Shown here one piece after another: positions 22,500 through 33,775 of a stretch of 64,000 bases of DNA. The DNA is from Amaranthus tricolor (lineage: Eukaryota > Streptophyta > Magnoliopsida > Caryophyllales > Amaranthaceae). How positions within the stretch are numbered: the stretch's first letter is position 1; each line of letters begins with the position of its first letter. Position numbers and translations under genes: made by a program. The notes under the pieces were generated by a model that had not been told where the DNA came from, made no database searches, and was given only the letters and a program-made list of their open reading frames with translations. The stretch is from positions 13,839,273 through 13,903,272 of the forward strand of contig NC_080059.1 of the NCBI RefSeq assembly GCF_026212465.1, written 5' to 3'.

Positions 22500-23610
22500 T
22501 GATGTCAATCTTTTCTGGGTTGATTTAGGCTGTTGTGTTTTTTAATCTTAGTGTCTGGAGGCTCGATTTGGTGGTTAGAAACTTTTTAGATGGTGTTGGC
22601 TCGAGCGTTGGTCCCTAGTGGTGGATTGGTGTGTTAGGAGTTGGTGTTTGGTGGACACAAGGGTGTTGCAGTCTTATCAAAAGGGACTGGTGGTGTATTT
22701 TGATGAAAAGGGTTCCGATATGTCTCGTAAAGTATCTAATGAGGTAAATTTTAATTTCTATGGCGATCTCAGTTGAGATGGTTCAAAGGACATGAAAATT
22801 CTTTATTTTTTTAGGCGGTTGTGATTGGTGGTCCTGGGTGTCGTTGGGGTTGTGTCTGGTGGACCGAAACTTATAGTTTTAGGTGTGTTAGTTTTGTAGG
22901 CTATGATTTTTCTGCTATGTGTTTGTTTCTGAGATGGTGTGTCATTGGTTTATTCCCTTTCTGGAGATGATTTTATGTGGTGATGTTTCTTGGTGGCTCT
23001 GGGTGTTGGTAGTCTTTTTTGGGTGGTGCTTTTGGTAATGATTCTCGGTGGCTCTATTCTAAATTCTGAGTTTAAACTAGGAAGTTCTGAATTCTGATTC
23101 TTGTGTAAACTAGTCTCCTATTTGAGGATTTTATGGTGTTGGTTATCCTTCTTGGCTTTTAATGGGTCGGGGTGGTGGTTATGGTTCACTCCTCCTATTT
23201 TGACTCGATGACTCGGGGTTGCAAAGCCTCTTTCCTTGTTACTTTCTGGTTGTGTTTTTTGTCAATCACATCGGCATCTTCCCCATGATGAGTTGGTGTT
23301 GATTTAACGATGCTGGTCGCCCCTATGGGTTTGGCATGGGTCGAGGTGGTGTTTGCGTTTCATTCCTTCTTAATTGCATCGATGGCTAGGGGTTTCGAGG
23401 GTGGCAAGGTTGGTGTTGCATGAACTTGTTGGTGATATTCTTGTTGTGCGCTTGTGGTGTTGGCCCACTAGGTCTTTTTGTTAGTTTTTGGTCAAGTTAT
23501 TATGTCTTTTTGGTGTGCCAGAGAGTATTAGGTGTAGTTGTGGAGCCGACTTATGGCTAAACTAAGATGTTTTTGACTTTTAGGTCTTAGTGTTATTTAC
23601 ACTTAGCCTT
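22500..23610. other. G/T-rich non-coding stretch of unknown origin
   Basis: From about 21930 to 23610 base composition is richer in G and T than its surroundings, with words such as GGTGTTGG and TGGTGG repeated. No ORF of useful length exists on either strand. It may be a decayed retroelement untranslated region; no family was recognised. Confidence 0.4.
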
Positions 23611-23618
23611 GTGGTGTG

Positions 23619-24158
23619 GAGGGCTGAACAAAGTTTGGTCTAAACCGCAAATCAGATCAAACAAAACCATAATTTTAATATTTGATTTGGTCTATGATTA
23701 AAACGGTTTGGTATGATTTTTTTAAAAAATTACGGTTTACAGTCTAGTCTCGGTTTTTATTTTTCAGATCAAAACAAACTGCAAACCATAGTATGATTGA
23801 AAACCATAAATTTTTTTCAAAAAAAAGGTTGCTATCTAGGTATTTGGAGATATAGTTATTTTTATATAATAATATATATTTAATGATGTTGATGTAATTA
23901 ACTAACTACAAATTATTATATTTGGTGATTATAGGTGCAAAATATTTGCATAAACACATACATTAATTTGGAATAAATATAAAAAAAAGAAATCGTAGAC
24001 AAGACCAGACTAGACCAGATTCTTGTAGAACAGTTTGATCCGGTCAAATTTGGTGATTTAAACGGTCAGATTCGATTTGAAAAATTTTCAGACCGAAATT
24101 TTTTGTTTGGTCTGATTTTAGTGTCAAACCAGACCAAATCGGAACGTGTGCACCCCTA
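23619..24158. mobile_element. hAT-type non-autonomous element, 540 bp
   Basis: Perfect 8 bp TSD GTGGTGTG at 23611-23618 and 24159-24166. Ends GAGGGCTGAACA and the complement of CGTGTGCACCCCTA are imperfect inverted repeats. Subterminal repeats of GGTCTGATTTGGTC/ACCAGACCA type occur on both sides. No ORF. The 8 bp TSD and TAGGGGTG-like end support hAT. Confidence 0.85.
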
Positions 24159-24166
24159 GTGGTGTG

Positions 24167-25798
24167 GTGTCGATGTTTAGTGGCTTACTTCTGGTGTATC
24201 ATTTCGGTTAAAGGGAGCTTCTTCATCCTATGTTTGTCATGAGCTTTTTCCCTACGTGGTTTTTTGTACTGGCAATTTTATAAGAAGTCCCTTTATTTCC
24301 TTTTAACAAAATTCTCCAATATTAAAAAAAGGGAAATAAGTATCTGACTAGTTCACATTGATTTAACTTGTATTTTTACATAATTGATGCTTTTAAATTA
24401 TTTTGTGATTGATTACTTAGTTGTTTGGTGTTTCCTTAAGTTAGGTTAATTACTATGGATAAGAGAAAAACACCTAATATCAAAGGTTCAAATAATGAGA
24501 TTAATAATTTTTTGGTATGGGAATATTAGGTTTGCACTTCCTATCTTATAAGAAACAAATGAGATATATGATAATGAAGCTACCCCCGGTATGGGATGAT
24601 ATTTAGACAAAGTTTGAGTATTGACCCATAGTTGAAATGTTGAGTAGGTTTCTCCCGAGGCTTAAGAACCGAGTGGGAAGTTGCTGGGTTAACACAAGTT
24701 ATTTTGAGGCCATTAGGTGGATATTGAATCGGGGATAGAATTGAGAACCCAAGTAGGGAGACCAGCATGCATGGTGATATTAAGGTAGAAGTGATTGAGG
24801 AGGTGAGCTTTTCTTCCGATGAAGAGATGGGATGATAAGGAGGATATTGAGGATGACTTTAAGTATGACTCAAAATATGATGCTAATTTCACCTTGGATA
24901 ATATTGGGAAAGAAAGGATACTCAACATGCCTTGGCTTTATTAACATTATGTTTTGTTTATATGTTCATTTGATCATGCTATTGCACTCCCTTTTGTAAT
25001 TTGCATCACCTTAGTTATCATTTGATTTTGGATTTTGATTTTTTTATTTTATTTTTGTTCTTGTTATTTTCTTAATTTAGTAACCACATTAAAAGCTTAA
25101 TTGTTGTTCTTTTTTTTTTTTAGGTCCATATAAATTACTAAGCCAATTAAACTTTGATATAATTAATGAATTATTTATACATGCATGAAGTTGGCCAGTT
25201 TTAGTAAGAATAGTAATAAGCACAAGACGTGAATGACGACTTAGGTTATTTCTAGATGTATTTACAATGAAAACAACTACGATAGAATTTAAGGAATCTC
25301 GTAAGAGACTTAAGAGCCGCGAATGAAGATGACCGAGCCTTTGCAATCAATAGGAGAATTACCCACAATAAACCCTCTTCTTATTCGGATAAAGGAGAGC
25401 TAAGCCCCGTGGAGCTGATGGTAGATCAGGTAGCCTTTTATCTGATTCAAGATTTCGATTATTGGAACTGACGCAGTAAGTGACTAGTTTTTAGACTTTC
25501 GGGGATGTATATGGTTTGGATGAGTTTAACTGGACCATTAGAGATCAATTATATCCTCTACATATAAGGAACTCCAAATAAAATAAGTTTTATTTGCTTT
25601 GTTAGATGGAATCATAGTAAGACTTTAAGCCAAAGAAACCATAAACCCTTGTTCGATCGAGGTAGGATGCAATGAGTGCATCATTGCAAGTTATGCCCAA
25701 AGAATCATTTTAGTAAGGATTGACATGGGAATCTTGTGTAATGTACTTTTTGAAGAAAGAAGGGACATAGGGGGTACGAATGCTATATCAAGATATGC
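24167..25798. other. Region without an assignable gene
   Basis: Short ORFs only, none with a recognised domain. The stretch 24440-25790 has moderate GC and broken frames and may be decayed gypsy gag or spacer, since an LTR-like start follows at 25799. Confidence 0.3.
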
Positions 25799-26329
25799 TG
25801 TCACAAATCCTTTTTCTTAATTTTAAATATTTTGACAAATTCAATTATTTTTTCGTTTTATTATTTCTAATTCGATTTTGAATTTTATTCCAATTTTTCT
25901 TAAATTCTTGATTTATTTTAATATTTAATTTCTCTCACAATAGAATTTTAGGCTTAAATTATAAGTTTTATTTTAATTTAATTATATTTGGTAATTTTTT
26001 TTTCCTTCTCTTTTTTTTTTATCATAAAATAGTATAGGAGAACATAAGATTTTGTTAATATAGTTAATTTAGCTAGGTTTAATATTTAAAGTACAATATT
26101 ATTATTATTCCAAGAGAGAGAAAAAAATGAAATTTACCTAATATAATTAAATTAAAATAAAAGTTATAATTTAAGTCAAAAATTCTATTGTAAGAGAAAT
26201 TAAATATTAAAATAAATCAGGAACTTAAGAAAAATTGGAATAAAATTTGAAACCAAATTATAAATAATAACACGAAACGATGATTGAATTTGTTAAAATA
26301 TTTAAGATTAAGAAAAAGGGTATGTTACA
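25799..26329. repeat. Palindrome of two inverted gypsy LTR segments
   Basis: 25799-26022 (starting TGTCACAAATCC) and the complement of 26102-26329 (starting TGTAACATACCC) match over about 225 bp with scattered differences; shared blocks include TTTTATTCCAATTTTTCTTA. The spacer is about 80 bp. On the minus strand the right arm follows a gypsy coding end and the purine tract AAGGGGGGAAGAG, so it is the start of a gypsy 3' LTR. Confidence 0.8.
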
Positions 26330-26766
26330 ACTCTTCCCCCCTTAACATAGTTTCTTCCCGAAACTTGAACCTAAAAGAACAACTGGGGATAACGTTCTCT
26401 CATATCAGCTTCATGTTCCCAAGTTACTTCTTCGACATGATGGTTCGACCATATCACTTTAACTTGAGGTATTCTTTTATTCCTCAATTCTTTCACTTGA
26501 CCATCCAAAATTATAATTGGTCTTTCTTCATAAGCCAGGTTTTCATCAATTTGGAGGGGTTCGTGTACTAACACATGTGATGGGTCGTGGATATACTTTC
26601 TTAACTAAGAAACACGGAATACATTATGAACTCTAGCTAAACTCGGGAGTGAAGCTAGTTCGTATGCCACTTCTCCTACTCTTTTCAAAATTTCAAAAGG
26701 TCCGACAAATTTAGGGCTTAATTTTCCTTTTATCCCAAAGCGTTGGACTCCTTTCGTTGGTGAAAT
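26330..26766 (-). pseudogene. Ty3/gypsy polyprotein C-terminus
   Basis: Minus-strand translation from 26766 gives the end of a plant gypsy polyprotein: [17 protein letters not shown], then ARVHNVF, LRKY and finally HVLVHEPLQ...KELRNKRIPQVKVIW...VEEVTWEHE, ending RYPQLFF and a stop. This is the integrase C-terminal region with the motif preceding or resembling a chromodomain. A stop interrupts it after HNVFRVS. Integrase core, RT and RNase H are missing upstream, where unrelated AT-rich DNA starts. Confidence 0.8.
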
Positions 26767-29649
26767 CTTTATTATTATAATTTCACAAATAAAAATAACT
26801 CATTAAAATTCTCTAGAAAATTTTTCTATACATAAATATATATGAGATATAATTTTTGTATCAATTTCGTGAATTATAGTTGAGTATAAATATTATTATA
26901 AATTTTTGCTAAAAAAACACATAAAATAAGGAAATTCATAATTTGGGTCAAAAATATATAATTCTGAAAAAATAATTTATTTTAGTGTTACTGCACATTC
27001 ATTTTTCATTTAAATAATTTTTGTGAAATTTTATGATATTTAAATTTTAAAGAAATAAATTAATAATCTAAGTTGTTATAATAGGCGAAAAGAAAGAAAA
27101 GTGAAAAAAATAATTAAAATTATTTTATTTTGGTGAATAAAAATATACACCAACGCATTTGATAATAAGTTAATTTTTAAAATACTTTATTTGGATTTTA
27201 ATCTTAAGGAAATTAATTATTCATGTACTAAATCTAAAACTAAACTATTAAAAAATTATTTAAATAAAATAAAATTTTATTTTCTAAAAATTTGGATAAA
27301 TGGGCTAGGAACTATAATAAACCCAATATGTCCTTTTTAAGATATTTTTAGTATTTATAATGAAAATATCTTTTTCATCATTTATAATAAATAGACATTT
27401 AAGAAATTGATTATTAAGAAATTAATAAAGCTAATTGAAAATTAATTTATAAATAAATGCTAAAACCCATTTAAGTTTTGATTTAGTCTATAAAAAATTA
27501 ATGATTATTTATATTTAAATTGTTATAAATTTATTTCTATTATATGTTATTACAATGTTGCATTTATATGAAAATAGTAACATGATGATAAAAAGGCTTG
27601 ATAGTAAGGAAATGCCGAACCATGCTTCCGGCATGTAAAAAACGTAGGACGTGTTATTCGGCACGTAAAAAACAGCGAACATAGTAAGGTTATTTAACCT
27701 GACGTGTGGCTCGAGCAACATCAAATAAAGATCATATGTATTGCATTCATTAAATAAGTAATCGGATTCCATGCCCTTAAGCTCAAGCAGAAGTGTTAGT
27801 AAATCACGCTCTAGTACTCAAGCAGAAGGACCAGAAGTTATATATATATATAATTAACACAAAAAAAAAAAATGAATCCTCTATATTGCATAAATCCTTT
27901 TACATATTATTTATTGAAATGCACATATTTATATATAAGAAATTTATTTATAACTTATTTGAAAAAGGAGATTTGTGTAAATTTTTATAAAAATTATGTA
28001 TTCATTTAAGTATTTATTTATAAAACTCAAATTGGTTTGCTTAGACCTTTGGTGTGAGGTTGAAATAACCCAAGTAATCAGTCAAAGACTCAAAGTCTTC
28101 CGTTGTGCCAGAAAAAGTATTTTACTACAGGTGATCAAGACTTCGGCTGTTACAGATGCCCAGTTGGTCAACAAAGTGATGGTCAGAGAGGACACAACCA
28201 GGGTTCTATGTGTAATGGTAGCTTTTGTTACAACCAAGGGAATAAAAGTACATTCAACTCTAACCAAAGCAAGTTATGATACATTTTAGTGTATCGCAAC
28301 GACAATAAGATGGGGTAAGAAATGACAACCAGATAGAACAACAAAACGATGATGGGCAAAGGAAGGCATTTAACCATGATGATCATATTGGAATTAATTT
28401 CTATTCTCTTTTCTTAATAAATTAATAAGAACATTAACGCTTATGATTTACATCATAAACATTGTATCATCAAACTTATTCATAACACATACTCACTTCT
28501 CTTGATCATGTCTTTCTAAAAAACTATGACCCACATGCTTTACTTCAAGTAAAAATTTGAATACGTGTGTAGGATCATACAAAAGAAGATTTGAATAGTA
28601 TGTAAATATTTTATCATAACTTTAAACATAAAATACCAAACCCTTTACAATTAATAAATCACAAGAAAAACTTACTTGTTTTCTTGATGCATCTTCGTTC
28701 CATAAACACACCCACGAACTTCACTAAGTTCATGATGTTTGTTGTTATATCCCTCAAACTAGCCATCTTTCTTTAATATAACACTACTAGATTGTTGTAT
28801 ATCTTTTAAATAAAGTTTATCACAATATCAAAGCTCACATAGACTAAGAAGTCTTTAAAACTCGATACCAAGCCGAGGCACATAGAATGCTTTTCTAATG
28901 GCGTTGTTTCGCCCACAACGTACGATGCTTGGGTTTAAACTTCTGAGAACAAGCTATTGAGATACAATGGTTTATACATCAATATGAGCACTATATAACG
29001 AACTAATGTAAAGAAATAGGGTTAATGAGATGAAAAATTAGAAAAATAATACAAGAATTAACTAGGTTTTTAAATGATATGCATGTAGAGAAGAGTCAAG
29101 AAAAAAATAAGGCAAGGATGAAGCCAAAATCAAAAAAAAAATAAAAAAATTTACAACATACAACCATATCCATATGCAACTTCCCCTATTTATAACAGTT
29201 TTACATGCTTCTAATACCATTTATCAATTGTATAATTGATCATTGATCAGATTTCATAAAATAACATAACCTTACATAAGCAAAATAACCAAGAAAGTAA
29301 TGAAAAACACATTCCTCATTTTCTAGGGAAAAATGACGAGTCGTTATTCTCTCTGGCAACGAGTTGTCGAAGGCGCTGACTCGAATTTTCTTAGCAACGA
29401 GTTGACGTTTTGTATTGCCTACATTCTATGCTAGTAGGGGAAAGCAACGAGTCGCTACCAACTAGTAACGAGTTTGTGCTTTCCTTTGTATGCGCCTTTT
29501 CTTTTCCTTTGTTTATCTTTTTCTTTGGACCTAAGTTTTAATACTTATACTTCCCACTATTTTTATAATACTAATTGTCAGGCCGCGTGCTACGTATGCG
29601 TCCCCCCAAGTTACACTATTAAATGCAATAATGTAATTTTATACATTTT
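26767..29649. other. AT-rich region, probably old LTR DNA
   Basis: No gene recognised. 27600-27720 contains GCCGAACCATGCTTCCGGC-like palindromic words that could be LTR sequence. 28080-28290 has an open but unrecognised frame on both strands, and 28300-28380 may be a gag fragment. 28380-29640 shows nothing assignable. Confidence 0.3.
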
Positions 29650-31089
29650 TGTTGATTCAATTAGGAACGGGAACAACAACAAGAGGGGGGTGAATTGTTG
29701 TTGTTGCAAATTTAACCGATTGTGCCCTGTTTTTTGCGGAATTATTCAAAATAAATAAAGCTTAAACTAAGAGCAAAATAATAAGAGAGACACACGATTT
29801 TACGTGGAAACCTTTTGGGCCTAAACAAAAGGAAAAACCACGACCACTTGGGATTTCTAACAACTTCACTATGTTTAAGGCAATTAGTTACAATTACAAT
29901 AAACACCTTACTTCACTCGAAGCGAAACAACTAGGCCAACTCTTCACTCTCTAATTGCTTTACTCAAAGCAACAAACTTAGCTTTACAATAAGCTAATCC
30001 TCTCTAGCTTCACTAAAAGCTATCTAACTTCCCCCTTAGACTCACCCGAGTCTAATTACATAAACTCTCAAAATCCCTTACAAAAAGGATAGAAATTCTC
30101 TAAAATAAATCAAAGAGTTGCATCAAGAAAATATTATAAATTAATTGGCAACTTTAAGAACAAAATATTTCTTGTAAAATCCAACAAAAACGTATGAAAA
30201 ACACTTAAGCACAAAACGTTGGATTACTTCTCATCATTTAAAAACCGGAATTAACTTGCAATTTATAGAAAATAATATTCCTAAGAAAATGGAATAATCC
30301 AATCCATCATCCCACTATCAAGAGATCATGGGAGTAATGTGGATTAAGCAAACACACGGTTATTTCCATAAGATTTGATTAAGTCAAATCACACGTGTAC
30401 AAAAACAATAACCGCTGTTCCCTTAATAACCGCTGTTCCCTAAAGTAGCAGTTTCTTCAGTAGTAATTCCTGTTCCCCAAATTAATGGCTGGAACTTCAT
30501 GCTATTTTTTTAGAAAACGGTTAATCTTAGTGGGAATGATTGCTTGCTATTTTTTAGGAATAAAAACCGGTTAGAAAGATTTGCTAAGACTAATTCAAAG
30601 TCAATTAATTCTATTTTTAACAAATCCAGAATTTACTAAAAATAGATCCTAAAATAAAGGATCTTAACAAATAAAACGTGAATTCATTTTCTTTAAGAAA
30701 AACGATTTGCCAATTAACTTTAATAAATTATTACTGCAACAATTTAATTTAAAATACATTAACTAAAAAAATAATAATTAAAATATGATAACCAGATTTT
30801 TTAGTCAACGTAGTCAACCTTCAGCTCAGGAACAGTGTGCTGTCTCCAGACTTCAGTTTAGCTAGAACATCCAACTTGGGAACAGTAGATCTGCTGTCTC
30901 CATTTTACATCCCAAGCAATATACTTCTCCTAACATCAATTGAAACCTTTTGACATGTATGTTTCCATAAGCTAAGGCATAGGTACTATCAACGATCATA
31001 ATCATAATCGGATATCGACCTGCACAATCTCTAAAAACATGTTTGCTTAAATAAAGTGTAGTCATCATCAAAACTCAAGAGGTCCAACA
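29650..31089 (-). repeat. 3' LTR of the Sirevirus-type element
   Basis: Begins TGTTGGACCTCTTGAG on the minus strand directly after a purine tract. The far end is placed near 29650, after a CACCCCCCTCTTGTTGTTG stretch; this boundary is estimated because no second LTR is available for comparison. The resulting length is about 1.44 kb. Confidence 0.6.
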
Positions 31090-31106
31090 AATTCCCCCTT
31101 TTTGAT
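31085..31106 (-). promoter_or_regulatory. Polypurine tract and LTR border
   Basis: Minus-strand AAAAAGGGGGAATT immediately precedes TGTTGG. A second similar tract, AAAAGGGGGAAT, lies at about 31450-31462; repeated tracts before the 3' LTR are typical of Sireviruses. Confidence 0.7.
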
Positions 31107-31740
31107 GATGACAAACTTTTCAAACAAACTTAAAAACAAAATAGAGTAAACCAATGTTGAAGAGTATGTTAGAGATCAAAACAACTCTTCTTAACTAAAT
31201 ATCATGATACCAGTTACTCTAGAAATAATCAAAACAACAACTTTATATTATTTCATCATAAAATCAAACAATGAGAAAAATGTAGATTTAATCCATAATC
31301 ATCCATAATCAGAGCTAAAAGAAATTAGCATAAACAAACAACTAGTAACACAAACATCAGAAACAAACCAGCACCTTAATCCATAAGTCCAACATAATAG
31401 ATTTAACTAGATCTCAAACATGCTCAAGCATTATTTAAGTTTGTGCCAAATATTCCCCCTTTTGACATCATTCAAAAAGAAGATAAGCAATCAAACCACA
31501 GCACTAAACATATAGTTATAGTCAAAGAGAGAATAAGGATGCACAAATTAAAAAGCAATAACAATGAATGCAAGCATGATAAGCAATGACTAATCAAACC
31601 TAACAGTTAGTAGCATATGTAAAAAGGTTTAACAAAGTTAACAATGTTTAAGAGGTGTACCCCAGCTGGTACCAAAAGACAAAGAAATTGTTTGGTGACA
31701 GAGATAGTAGCAAAGAAACATAAAAGATATTAAAGGAGAA

Positions 31741-33261
31741 CTAGGAAGCAGGAGCATCTTCATCAATATATTCTGTTTCCACCTCCACTGTATCCAATTT
31801 AGCACCAAGACGAGCCTCCATTTGAGTCATCTGGTCAGCTAATGAGGCTAGGGAAACACGAATCTCATCTTGAAATTTGAAGAAGCGATCCTGCAAATCA
31901 TCAATCTTGAGGAGAATGGAGTATAAGGGAGCAGTAGGAATGGTTGTCTGATCAAAGCTTTGTTTTTGAAACGGTTGAACAGGTGGTGGTGATCTTGGTG
32001 TTGGTGATGGTGGTGGTGATGGGAAATGATGGGATGGTGGAGTGGTTGGCTTTGGTGAGGGAAAACTACTGGGTTCAGCCCTAGAGTCATCATCAAGAGC
32101 AACTTCAGGTCCCATCCCCTTGTCTTCTTCCTCCTTATCAGAAGGAACAACCTCCTGTTCCTTAACTCCAGCTCCTTCTTTCTCCTGTTCCTCCTTTTCA
32201 ACTTCTTCCTCCTGTTCCTCCTTCTCCACTTCTTCCTCTACTTCCTGTTCCTCCTTTTCCTTCCCCTCTTCCTCCTGTTCCTCATCATCAGAATCAATTT
32301 CAATCTGTTCCACAGCATTTTCAAGGATCCCTTCCTCATTTAATTTAAGGCGCAAGTTACTCAAACATTTTGCACCTATCATGTTACTGGGACCCATAGG
32401 AAAACTGTATTCTCCAAGTGGAACACCAAATTTTGAGAAAATCCAGGACAACAAACCACCATAGCCTACCATACATCTTTTGGCTATACAATCATTTAAA
32501 TGCGAAATCATCAAGGAAGGAAAATTAATCTTTATATTGTTCACCATACAGTAAATCAAAGTGGCATCTCGAAGACTTACCTCACTACGTTTTGAATTTC
32601 GTGGTAAAATAAACCTTCGAGCAATGTTGTAGAGTAACTTGTGTAAGGGGGACAAAACATTGTGACTCACTTTACCTCTCTTTTGCCTAACGCCTAAACA
32701 TCTCCAAACATCCTTCTCATCAATTCCAGAAAACGCAATTTTTGACCCAACATAATAAACATCAAAACCAGTGGCTGGTACTCCTAGCCACTGTCCTAAC
32801 GTCATACTATCAAACTCAATTTTAATTTCTTTAATTGAACTTGAACAAACTCCATCATTAATAGAAAAGTTAGAGATGAACTCACGCATAATTTCTGGGT
32901 AAATGGGATTGCAGCAGTAATCGCCCATGAGTGATTCCCAATATTGAGTTTGTAGAATTTTGTGAAATTGAGGAAAGTTTGTAGTCTCATACCACTCTTT
33001 GTCAAGGCCAAAGCCAACTGACATTTCTTTAGATAGTTCCTCAGCATTCAAGTAGTGGGTTACCTTGATTTTCTTGACAGAACGTGTTAGAGGTGTCTTG
33101 GATCCTCTTGTTCTCTTACTGCCTGCATGTGTTTCCGGGGAGATGGGGGTTCCCTCCTGTTCTTTTGATGAAGACTCAGGCTTAGGATTGTGAGAAGGTG
33201 GGTAGATGACTTGAAGAGGTACAGGTTGCTTCATTTTAGGACTCTGATTCTTGGTCTTCAT
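31741..33261 (-). CDS. Unassigned 506-residue ORF in env-like position of Sirevirus
   Basis: Complete ORF 515 bp downstream of pol. Residues about 1-60 are basic and proline/serine-rich. Residues about 65-330 look like a folded domain resembling the 'putative plant transposon protein' region found in many retroelement ORFs (WYETTNFPQFHKIL, MTLGQWLGVPATGFDVYY). About 320-395 is a Glu/Lys-rich repeat (EEEVEKEEQEEE), about 400-435 is proline-rich, and about 450-497 is a predicted coiled coil (LQDRFFKFQDEIRVSLASL). I see no convincing signal peptide or transmembrane segment, so 'env-like' rests on position and the C-terminal coiled coil. The intact frame suggests recent activity or selection. Function unknown. 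Confidence 0.75.
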   Translation of the reverse strand: MKTKNQSPKMKQPVPLQVIYPPSHNPKPESSSKEQEGTPISPETHAGSKRTRGSKTPLTRSVKKIKVTHYLNAEELSKEMSVGFGLDKEWYETTNFPQFHKILQTQYWESLMGDYCCNPIYPEIMREFISNFSINDGVCSSSIKEIKIEFDSMTLGQWLGVPATGFDVYYVGSKIAFSGIDEKDVWRCLGVRQKRGKVSHNVLSPLHKLLYNIARRFILPRNSKRSEVSLRDATLIYCMVNNIKINFPSLMISHLNDCIAKRCMVGYGGLLSWIFSKFGVPLGEYSFPMGPSNMIGAKCLSNLRLKLNEEGILENAVEQIEIDSDDEEQEEEGKEKEEQEVEEEVEKEEQEEEVEKEEQEKEGAGVKEQEVVPSDKEEEDKGMGPEVALDDDSRAEPSSFPSPKPTTPPSHHFPSPPPSPTPRSPPPVQPFQKQSFDQTTIPTAPLYSILLKIDDLQDRFFKFQDEIRVSLASLADQMTQMEARLGAKLDTVEVETEYIDEDAPAS

Positions 33262-33775
33262 GGATGTTTTGAGAGAGAAAAGAAAGAGTAATGGAGAAAA
33301 TGACGGTTTAGGGTTGAGTGAAAGGGAAAGGGTAATGATTATGAAGTGAAGGATGGAACGTGAGGGAGTGGGTTTATTTGTGAGAGGTGACGGTTACTAA
33401 ATGTTCCATTTTCCTTAGTTATGCATTTTGATACAGATACACGAAATGGAGACAGATGAATTCGATGATTCAACTCCTACTTCCCCAAAAAAAATTGCTG
33501 GAAAAAAAATTTATATATAATTTTTATTTTTTTATTTTTATTTTGTTATTTTTTATTTTTTTTTATTTTTATTATTTATAATAAGAAAATGATAATATTA
33601 TGCTACTACCGTTTGATCAAAATAATCATGCAATCATAAGAACATCCAAAGTATATACCTTTAAAAAATGCGTACCTGATCCTTTCCATAATTGATCTTT
33701 CAATCAAGTTTATTGTGGTTGATTGATCATTTTCAATTTTTATTTTGTCTCTAAGAATCATATATGACACTTCCT

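Noticed and set aside
28082..28289. Overlapping ORFs on both strands that might be a small gene
   Set aside because: No start context, domain or splice structure recognised. The surroundings look like decayed retroelement DNA.
32042..32464. Plus-strand 140-residue Ser/Cys-rich ORF
   Set aside because: It is the antisense shadow of the Glu/Lys-rich tract of the Sirevirus 506-residue ORF.
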